Below are positions 1 to 5,759 of a DNA stretch of 18,603 nt, in pieces. The translations under genes were made by a program, and so were the position numbers. The stretch spans positions 1-18,603 of the forward strand of contig CAMVDK010000022.1 of NCBI GenBank assembly GCA_947166165.1. Reading direction: 5' to 3'. This DNA comes from an uncultured Porphyromonadaceae bacterium. Its GTDB lineage: Bacteria; Bacteroidota; Bacteroidia; Bacteroidales; Muribaculaceae. How positions within the stretch are numbered: position 1 is the stretch's first letter; each line of letters begins with the position of its first letter. A model generated the notes under the pieces. That model was not told the origin of the DNA. It searched no databases and saw only the letters and a list, made by a program, of their open reading frames with translations.

Positions 1-432
1 GATGGGCACGCGCCCAATGGTGAAGGCGTTGTGCGAGCCGGCGCTGCCGTAGATGTGCAGTCCGCCGTCATACTCGCTGCTGGTGGCCACGCCGGGCAGC
101 AGCTGCGCCAGCCGCAGGGCGTCGGCCTGCCCGAGCACCTGGGGCATGCGCTCGAGTGTGGTGCGGTCCCAGCGCACCCGCGTGTCGCCGAGCGACTGCG
201 GCGTGAGGCGCTGGCTGCCGTCGGGACTCACGGTCACTTCGGGCAGCTGGAGCTGAAGGGAGTCGGGGTTGCCCCAGCAATAGCCGGGCAGCAATGAGTA
301 GAAGCAGACAAGCAGCAGATGGCGAGCGAGCCGCCCGGGCGAAGACATGATTCTGCGCGGCATGATGCTGTGCAGCGCCCTGCCGCGTGTGGCGGCTTGC
401 GCTGCTGGGCTCTTGCGGCTCGCTTTCTGCAT
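1..432 (-). CDS. TonB-dependent outer-membrane receptor, N-terminal fragment
   Basis: Reading the minus strand from the left edge gives an open frame of 144 codons that continues outside the window. It has a signal-peptide-like hydrophobic run (LLLVCFYSLLPGYCWG), then LPEVTVSPDG and a plug-domain segment (LERMPQVLGQADALRLAQLLPGV, then GGLHIYGSAGSHNAFTIGRVPI). This follows the usual pattern of receptors that import ligands across the outer membrane using TonB energy: 'MP..lG..D.lr.lq.lPGV', then 'g.lyvrGg....n.i..d..pi'. Barrel and substrate determinants are missing. The start is uncertain: ATG at 432 is the longest possible, because an in-frame TAA lies two codons upstream, and it begins 28 nt after the dockerin-protein stop, as in an operon. 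ATG at 363 or 348 would give a more ordinary signal-peptide N-region. The family call is fairly safe; the ligand is unknown. Confidence 0.72.
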   Translation of the reverse strand, partial: MQKASRKSPAAQAATRGRALHSIMPRRIMSSPGRLARHLLLVCFYSLLPGYCWGNPDSLQLQLPEVTVSPDGSQRLTPQSLGDTRVRWDRTTLERMPQVLGQADALRLAQLLPGVATSSEYDGGLHIYGSAGSHNAFTIGRVPI

Positions 433-460
433 CTCTTACGCTGTATCTTTCCCCCTCCCT

Positions 461-1999
461 TTATCGGTCGAGGCCGGTGAGGTCGTAGAGGTCGAGGAAG
501 TCGTCCACAAGGTTGCGGAAGGTGCTGGTGGCGTTGGGGAAGACGTCTTCGGTGAAGTAGGTCTCGAAGGCGTACGACGAGCCGTCGCTGGCAAAGGTGA
601 TGATGGGCTCGAACGACCAGTATTCGTAGCCGTTCCAGTAGTCTTCGAGGTATGGCTCAATGGCGATGGTTCCGCGCGAGGTGGCTTCGCCGCGATAGTA
701 GAATTGGCAGTCGAACTGGCTGTTGGCACGGTCGATGTAGCGTTTGAATTCCTGCTCGTTGTTGTCGTTGTCCTCGGCGTTCTGGAGCGCGCGGGCGAGC
801 GAATGGACGCTGCCGACGGTGCCCTTGATCTGGAGCCAGCCCATCAAGTTGAACGTGAAGGCGGCTGCGCCGAGGGTGGAGGTGTCGAAATCGTCGTCCA
901 GGTCTTCGCCGTAGCTCAGGTCGGCATAGCCCTGGGCATCGGCTCCGCCGTAGAGGAGCACGTCGTTGCCACGGCTGATTTTCACCACCGCGTGAGCACC
1001 GTCGGCGGGATTGTAGACGGCGCGGGAGGCTTGGACGGTGTAGTTGTTGACCTGTGCGATGGCTTTTACCGAAAGCGCGTCGCGGCCGAGGTCCCACTCG
1101 GTGGACTTGATGCCGCTCACGTCGATGTCGGCTTTGGCGTTCACCAGCGTGTTGCCGCCCTGGGTGAACGTGAGGGTGATGTGCTCGGGAATCATGACGA
1201 AGATTTGCCGCTCGCCCTCGACGTATTCAACGCGGTAGTGGTATTCTTCGGTTTCGGCCCACGATATCTGGTCCCAGAATTCCTGGTCGAGCAGGTGCAC
1301 TTCCTTGGTGTTGCCGCTGGTGGTGAGGTGCGCCACGCAGGGGTTGCCCATGCGGTCGGTGAAGGTGAACTGGAGGTCGCTGGCCGGGGTGCGGTGCCAC
1401 TTGCCGTCGGCAACGGTGAAGTGGCCCGTGAAGAGCGAGGCCTTGATGAGCGTCTTATAGTCGACGTAGTTGTAGATGTAGGTGTATTCGTAGGGATCGT
1501 AGGATTCGACTTGCGTCTCGGTTCGGGGCTCGCCGAGCGCGGTGCTCATGGCTTTCCAGCAGTCGTCGAACCACTCTTCCACCTCGCTGGTGTCGTAGTC
1601 CTTGGCACCGCGCACGAGTTCGGCGATGTTGCGGAAGTCGTTGGCCTTGAACTGCTGTGCGAACGTGGTGGCGGTGAGCTCGAGGAAGGCTTTGTCGTCG
1701 ATGCCCGTCGGCGGCGTGACGGGCGGGTCGATGGTGTAGTCGTCGCCGAAGCTGTCCTTGTGGAGCATCACGTTGATGAATTTGTTCAGGTCGTCGATGT
1801 CGACGGTGCCGTCGCCCGTCACGTCGGCCACGGCCACGTCGATGTCGGACTTGTGGAGCATGACGTTGATGAGCAAGTTCACGTCGTCGATGTCGATGGC
1901 TCCGTCGTTGTTGAAGTCGCCGGTGTTGGCGGCTTGCACGCTGCTGCCCAGGCTGCATGCGGCGGCAGTGAGCAGGGCAAGGAGAACAGATTTTTTCAT
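461..1999 (-). CDS. Secreted protein with two N-terminal dockerin-like repeats
   Basis: This 512-residue protein starts with a classical signal peptide (MKKSVLLALLTAAACSLGSSVQA). Two tandem EF-hand-like dockerin repeats follow at about residues 28-50 (DFNNDGAIDIDDVNLLINVM) and 59-81 (DVTGDGTVDIDDLNKFINVM), with the Asp/Asn calcium-loop pattern of type I dockerins. A short Pro/Thr linker (about 90-100) leads into roughly 410 residues that I do not recognise; these are acidic and aromatic-rich, with no visible enzyme signature. Dockerins usually sit at the C-terminus of cellulosomal enzymes. Here the pair comes straight after the signal peptide, as in many secreted Bacteroidales proteins that have no known cellulosome. 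Calcium binding is inferred from the loops. The gene has its own TACTTTTG -7 element and is followed at 28 nt by a TonB receptor, so the two are probably co-transcribed. Export to periplasm or surface is likely; the function is unknown. Confidence 0.85.
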   Translation of the reverse strand: MKKSVLLALLTAAACSLGSSVQAANTGDFNNDGAIDIDDVNLLINVMLHKSDIDVAVADVTGDGTVDIDDLNKFINVMLHKDSFGDDYTIDPPVTPPTGIDDKAFLELTATTFAQQFKANDFRNIAELVRGAKDYDTSEVEEWFDDCWKAMSTALGEPRTETQVESYDPYEYTYIYNYVDYKTLIKASLFTGHFTVADGKWHRTPASDLQFTFTDRMGNPCVAHLTTSGNTKEVHLLDQEFWDQISWAETEEYHYRVEYVEGERQIFVMIPEHITLTFTQGGNTLVNAKADIDVSGIKSTEWDLGRDALSVKAIAQVNNYTVQASRAVYNPADGAHAVVKISRGNDVLLYGGADAQGYADLSYGEDLDDDFDTSTLGAAAFTFNLMGWLQIKGTVGSVHSLARALQNAEDNDNNEQEFKRYIDRANSQFDCQFYYRGEATSRGTIAIEPYLEDYWNGYEYWSFEPIITFASDGSSYAFETYFTEDVFPNATSTFRNLVDDFLDLYDLTGLDR

Positions 2000-2027
2000 A
2001 ATTGGCGTTTGGATTGGATTGAATGTG

Positions 2028-2035
2028 CAAAAGTA
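2028..2035 (-). promoter_or_regulatory. Bacteroidota -7 element for the dockerin-protein gene
   Basis: On the minus strand this reads TACTTTTG, an exact match to the Bacteroidota -7 consensus TAnnTTTG, and lies 28 nt upstream of the start codon at 1999. No convincing -33 TTTG is visible at the expected distance, so only the -7 box is annotated. Confidence 0.5.
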
Positions 2036-2120
2036 GCAATTTTTTTCCGGTTATCGGTCGGAAATGGCGCAAAAGTGGAAGCCCAAGGTGCACTGGGAGT
2101 CAAAAAATACGGGCGTTGCT

Positions 2121-2151
2121 TTTGCGATTCGGAGGTTTTGCAGTAATTTCG
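2121..2151 (+). promoter_or_regulatory. Bacteroidota-type promoter for the glycosyltransferase
   Basis: A -33 box TTTG (2121-2124) is followed after 19 nt by TAATTTCG (2144-2151), one mismatch from TAnnTTTG. The start codon lies at 2180, giving a leader of roughly 20 nt. Together with the -7 element at 2028-2035 it makes 2000-2179 a divergent promoter region; nothing else was recognised there. Confidence 0.5.
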
Positions 2152-2179
2152 CAGTCGGAATTCTAAACAGAAAGCTGCG

Positions 2180-3295
2180 ATGCGAATACTCTTTGCCGGC
2201 GATGCGAGCAACATGCACAACTGCCTGGCCACCGAGCTGCGCCGCCAGGGCCACGAGGCTGTGGTGGCGAGCGACGGCTCGCGGTGGATGGACACTGGCC
2301 GCGACATCGACCTGCTCCGCCGCCCGGGCCGCTGGGGGGCGGTGCGCTATGTGGCCGACATCGTGCGCGCGCTGCCACGGCTGCGCGGCTACGATGTGGT
2401 GGAGCTGGCGGGCGACATCTTTGTCACGCTGCGCCCCGAGCGCGTGAGGCTGCTGTTCGACTATCTGCGCCGCCACAACCGCCGCGTGGTGTTCTCGGCG
2501 CTGGCCACCGATGTGGCCTACGTCGACGCGTGTCTCGACTGCCACACCTACCGCTACAGCGACTACCGGCTGGGCAGCGAGCCGTCGCCCTACGTGGGCA
2601 CCCCGGAGTATGTGGAGCGCGCCGAGGAGAACTGGCTGGCCCCGTTCATGCGCCGTCACCACGACCACATCATGGCCCACGTCGACGGCGTGGTGGCCTG
2701 CCTGTGGGAGTATTACGCCGCCTACCGCCGCGTGGGCTTTGAGCCGCTGGCCTACGCCGGCATCCCCATCGACGTGGAGTCACTGCCCATGCGTCCGCTG
2801 GAGCGCGAGCCGGAGCGGGTGAGGCTGTTCATCGGCATCCAGCCCGACCGCACCGTGGTGAAGGGCACCGACCGCCTGCTGGCGGCCGCGCGGCGCGTGG
2901 CCCACCGCTGGCCCGACCGCTGCGAGCTGGTGGTGGCCGAGCGGCTGCCCTACGACGAGTACACGCGCCGCATGCGCTCGTGTCACGTGATTCTGGACCA
3001 AATCTACAGCTACACTCCCGCCACCAACGCGCTCATTGGCATGGCGCAGGGGCTGGTGGCGGTGTCGGGCGCCGAGCCGGAGTACTACGAGTTGATAGGC
3101 GAGCGCGACAACCACCCGATTGTGAACGTCGACCCGATGGTGGAGGGCGACATCGACGCGCAGCTCGAGCGCATCATCGAGCGCAAGGCCGAGCTGCCCG
3201 CCTGGGCCGAGCGCAGCCGGGCGTTTGTCGAAAAGCACAACGCCGCACCAGTGGTGGCGCGGCGCTATCTAGCATTTTGGGAGAAGTTGCTTTAA
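2180..3295 (+). CDS. Glycosyltransferase, GT4/GT-B-like
   Basis: The 371-residue cytosolic protein starts MRILFAGDASNMHNCLA, an N-terminal Rossmann beta strand and loop typical of GT-B enzymes. The C-terminal half (about residue 215 on) has a second Rossmann domain with KGTDRLLAAARRV, then VILDQIYSYTPATNALIGMA and an EPEYYELIGE segment. That segment resembles the donor-binding E-x7-E region of family 4 retaining glycosyltransferases. Such enzymes transfer a sugar from a nucleotide-sugar donor to lipid, glycan or small-molecule acceptors; donor and acceptor cannot be read from the sequence. No membrane segment is seen. The gene stands alone, with its own promoter, divergent from the dockerin gene and convergent with the lipoprotein gene. 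It is not embedded in a polysaccharide locus within this window, so its pathway is unclear. Confidence 0.72.
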   Translation: MRILFAGDASNMHNCLATELRRQGHEAVVASDGSRWMDTGRDIDLLRRPGRWGAVRYVADIVRALPRLRGYDVVELAGDIFVTLRPERVRLLFDYLRRHNRRVVFSALATDVAYVDACLDCHTYRYSDYRLGSEPSPYVGTPEYVERAEENWLAPFMRRHHDHIMAHVDGVVACLWEYYAAYRRVGFEPLAYAGIPIDVESLPMRPLEREPERVRLFIGIQPDRTVVKGTDRLLAAARRVAHRWPDRCELVVAERLPYDEYTRRMRSCHVILDQIYSYTPATNALIGMAQGLVAVSGAEPEYYELIGERDNHPIVNVDPMVEGDIDAQLERIIERKAELPAWAERSRAFVEKHNAAPVVARRYLAFWEKLL

Positions 3296-3302
3296 GGGAA
3301 AT

Positions 3303-3351
3303 CTAGATTGTCTAGATTATCTAGATTTTCTAGAATATCTAGAAAAAACTA
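3303..3351. repeat. CTAG array 1: five CTAG cores at exact 9-bp spacing
   Basis: CTAG begins at 3303, 3312, 3321, 3330 and 3339, a strict 9-bp period with unit about CTAGATTNT on the plus strand. It fills the gap between the convergent glycosyltransferase and lipoprotein genes, and ends 7 nt from the TAG stop (3349-3351) of the latter. Most units contain the palindrome TCTAGA, so neighbouring units could pair into short hairpins in RNA of either strand. On the lipoprotein strand the stop is followed by six T. A bidirectional terminator role is possible but unproven. Confidence 0.85.
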
Positions 3352-4428
3352 CAAAGCCCTTGCCACAGCGGCCGGAAGGCGGGTGGGCTCGTCGACGCGC
3401 TCGATGATTTCGCCCGAGCGGATGACGAAGGTGCAAGGCACGCCCATCACCTGGTAGGCCCCCACCTCGATGGCGTCGGGGCCGTTAGGCTCGTAGACGG
3501 TGATCCAGGGCAGGTTTTGCGCGGCCTGCCGTGCCGACACCGGGTCTGAGTCGAGGCTGATCTGGTAGATGGCCAGGCGGTCGCGATACTTGGTGTAGAG
3601 GTCGTTGAGCTGCTTGTTGTAGACGGGCGAGAAATCTTCGGCATACATGGTGAAGCTGAGCAGCACCACGTGGTGCTGTGCGGCCACCTGCGTCAGGTCG
3701 TGCTCGCGTCCGTCGAAGTCCTGCAGACGGATGTTGATGAGCGATGCCTCGGTGGCGTAGAGCGTGTCGGTGGGCTCGGCCGAGCGGCGGCGTTGCTGCC
3801 CGGTGGTGAGCACACGCACAAGGTAGTCGGTGCGCGGGTCGTCGGGGCGGAAACTGTGGAAGGCGTTGGCCACAGCGCCAATGATGCGCAGGTCGTCGTC
3901 GTTGAGCGGGTCGAAGAGCGGACGGCCGTCGAGGTGCTTGTTGATGGCGTAGTAGGCCACAATGCCCGCCGGGTCGGCCACGATTTGCTCGCTCACCTTG
4001 CGCTTGTAGGCGGCTATCTGCTCGGCGGTGCCCCGTCCGCCGGCCAGCGGCTGCGCCTGCTTGTCGATGTCCATGACCTGCTTGGCGTGCTCGCTGCCCG
4101 AGAGCGTGTAGGCCGTGGCGAATTGCGCCAGCGTGGTGCTCACGGTGATGTGGTCGAGGCTGTCGATGGGCAGGCAGATGGCCTCGGTGCCGACGCGCAG
4201 ACGGTAGATGTTGGGGTAGGGCGGAGCCTGGTCGCTGACGCTGAATGTGCCGTCGGCGCCCACACTCACCGAGTCGACAAGAAACCACGAGCCGTTGCTC
4301 GACGCTTCGAGAACCAGCTCGGTGGAGTCGGTGGCACCGTCGATGCGTCCGTCGATGGTGAATTGGTTGCTGGTGCAGGCGGCCAGCGTGGTGGCGGCAA
4401 GCGCCAGCCAGAGGATATGAGCTTTCAT
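3349..4428 (-). CDS. Lipoprotein with DUF4369 and CXXC-less thioredoxin-like domain
   Basis: The 359-residue protein has a lipoprotein signal peptide with lipobox LAAC (Cys18), so membrane anchoring is expected. Residues about 22-100 (FTIDGRIDG, ELVLEASSNGSWFLVDS, DGTFSV) match the DUF4369 domain found in front of ResA/TlpA-like domains in Bacteroidota. Residues about 230-350 have the thioredoxin-like core: VVLLSFTMYAEDFSPVYNKQ in place of the usual WASWCxPC helix start, IYQISLD, and the cis-proline loop GVPCTF with Pro331. The redox CXXC is absent; besides the lipobox Cys only Cys85 and Cys332 remain, so ordinary disulfide reductase activity is not expected. ATG at 4428 is preferred to an upstream start at 4536, because it begins directly with the signal peptide and follows an exact -7 element. 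The gene is monocistronic and its role is unknown. Confidence 0.8.
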   Translation of the reverse strand: MKAHILWLALAATTLAACTSNQFTIDGRIDGATDSTELVLEASSNGSWFLVDSVSVGADGTFSVSDQAPPYPNIYRLRVGTEAICLPIDSLDHITVSTTLAQFATAYTLSGSEHAKQVMDIDKQAQPLAGGRGTAEQIAAYKRKVSEQIVADPAGIVAYYAINKHLDGRPLFDPLNDDDLRIIGAVANAFHSFRPDDPRTDYLVRVLTTGQQRRRSAEPTDTLYATEASLINIRLQDFDGREHDLTQVAAQHHVVLLSFTMYAEDFSPVYNKQLNDLYTKYRDRLAIYQISLDSDPVSARQAAQNLPWITVYEPNGPDAIEVGAYQVMGVPCTFVIRSGEIIERVDEPTRLPAAVARAL

Positions 4429-4454
4429 GAAATCATCCGTTTTGATTGAGCCGA

Positions 4455-4484
4455 CAAAATTACGAAATATTTTTGAGATGCAAG
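4455..4484 (-). promoter_or_regulatory. Bacteroidota-type promoter for the DUF4369 lipoprotein
   Basis: On the minus strand CTTG (4484-4481) is followed after 18 nt by TAATTTTG (4462-4455), an exact TAnnTTTG -7 element. The leader to the ATG at 4428 would be about 20 nt. This position also supports the choice of the 4428 start over a longer frame. Confidence 0.6.
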
Positions 4485-4520
4485 AAAACGGAAAAGCAGA
4501 AAGTGAATCAAGCGCCCCCC

Positions 4521-4588
4521 ATTGTGCATTGTGCATTCAATTGTGCATTCTGCATTGTGCATTCTGCATTGAGCATTGTGCATTCACG
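4521..4588. repeat. ATTGTGC 7-bp tandem repeat, copy A
   Basis: Tandem 7-mers of the form ATTNNGC (ATTGTGC, ATTCTGC, ATTGAGC) start at 4521, 4528, 4540, 4547, 4554, 4561, 4568 and 4575, with one 5-nt irregular step at 4535. They lie just downstream of the decarboxylase gene, overlapping its stop codon, and upstream of the lipoprotein promoter. The same GCACAAT family occurs near 9340, 10932 and 14304. No coding role is seen. Confidence 0.85.
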
Positions 4589-5759
4589 AAACTGGCGTGA
4601 GTTGTCCGTTGCGGCTGACGTAGACGGCGGGGTGTGGGCGCATGAAGGCGGGTGTGAGCGTGAGCGTGTAGGCCCCCATGTGGCGGAACACGAGTTGGTC
4701 GGCGGGCTGCAGCGCCGGTTGCTGGTGGAGTTCGAGCAGCCGGTCGTGCTCCACGCAAGTGCAACCACACACTATCTGACGCTCCACGATGGGTGCGTCG
4801 CGGTGGGCGGGCCGCACTTGGCAGGTGAGGTCGTTCATGCGCCACATGGGGTCGATGTCGATTCGCGAGCCGTCGGTGGTGACGTAGGCTGCGCCGTCGT
4901 GGTGCTTGACGTCGATCACACTGCACACAAAGGTGAACGCCTGCGCCACGACGGCGAGTCCCGGCTCGACGATGACGGTGAGCGGCTCGGCCTGCTGGTG
5001 GCGCGCCAATGCCCGGGCGATGGCCTGGGCATACTGGCTGTGGGTGGGCTGGGCGGGCAGCATGGCTTGGAATCCGCCTCCCACGTCCAGCTGGCGGAGC
5101 GCGATGCCATGCCGGCGCATGAGCGTGAGCGCATGGTCGACGAGGCGCTCGTAGACGCGCGGATGCCGGGTGCGCGAGGCGCGGTGCAGGTGCAGGCGCT
5201 CCAGGCCGACGTGCGGCATGGCGGCTAGTGCGGCCAGTGCGGTGTCGAGGTCGCCGCTGGTGTCGGAAAAGCCGAAGCGGCTGTCGTCGTCGGGGTGGCT
5301 CTGGTCGGACGGCGAGAGTTGCGACAAGTTCACGTTGAGGCGCAGCCCCACGGCGTAGCGGCCCGAGTGGGGGAGCAGGTCGAGCCATTGCAGTTCGCGG
5401 AAGGTGTCGATGTTGACCAGCGCCCCTGAGCCGACGGCGTCGAGAAAGGTGTCGCGCGACTTGAGCGGCCCGTTGTACACGATGTGGCGCTTGTCGAAGC
5501 CGCAGTCGAGGGCGAGTTGCCACTCGCTGGCCGAGGCGGCTTCTGCGTAGTAGCCCATCTGGCGCGCGCGGCGCAGCAGGTAGGGCAGCGGGTTGGTCTT
5601 GACCGACAGCGCCACGATGCAGCCCGGCAACTGCGTGTCGAAGGCCTGAGCGAAGTTGCCGAGCGTGCGGCCGAGCCGCTGGTCGTCGATGATGTAGCAG
5701 GGAGTGGTGATTTTGGTGGGGGATGAGTGGTTGATGATGAATCGGCGCAGGGCGGTCAC
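4584..5759 (-). CDS. PLP-dependent fold-III decarboxylase (diaminopimelate/ornithine decarboxylase-like)
   Basis: The 391-residue protein belongs to the alanine-racemase-fold decarboxylases. Visible landmarks are VALSVKTNP with the PLP Schiff-base Lys53, VYNGPLKS (95-101), HLHRAS (His190/His192 region), the glycine loop DVGGGF (225-230), EPGL (265-268), the catalytic CVEHD (Cys335, Asp339; family CxxxD) and GAYT (362-365). Active-site residues are therefore present, but two usual signatures are altered: HxGS reads HRAS and EPGR reads EPGL. This argues against naming it lysA. The substrate could be diaminopimelate, ornithine, lysine or a related amino acid. No ATG precedes the conserved N-terminus; a GTG at 5759 overlaps the hexosaminidase stop as GTGA, suggesting translational coupling. 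It is the last gene of a probable operon with glycan hydrolases. Confidence 0.8.
   Translation of the reverse strand: MTALRRFIINHSSPTKITTPCYIIDDQRLGRTLGNFAQAFDTQLPGCIVALSVKTNPLPYLLRRARQMGYYAEAASASEWQLALDCGFDKRHIVYNGPLKSRDTFLDAVGSGALVNIDTFRELQWLDLLPHSGRYAVGLRLNVNLSQLSPSDQSHPDDDSRFGFSDTSGDLDTALAALAAMPHVGLERLHLHRASRTRHPRVYERLVDHALTLMRRHGIALRQLDVGGGFQAMLPAQPTHSQYAQAIARALARHQQAEPLTVIVEPGLAVVAQAFTFVCSVIDVKHHDGAAYVTTDGSRIDIDPMWRMNDLTCQVRPAHRDAPIVERQIVCGCTCVEHDRLLELHQQPALQPADQLVFRHMGAYTLTLTPAFMRPHPAVYVSRNGQLTPVS

Noticed and set aside
347..2146. A 599-codon open frame antisense to the dockerin-protein gene
   Set aside because: Its translation is low-complexity Val/Gly/Glu-rich sequence mirroring the opposite strand, and it lacks domains. 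The opposite strand has a signal peptide, dockerin repeats and a promoter.
3303..3342. CTAG array 1 as a simple intrinsic terminator only
   Set aside because: Hairpins are possible, but the stems are short and AT-rich, and the similar array at 18195-18286 lies between co-directional genes. Termination alone is not a sufficient explanation, so it is left as a repeat.
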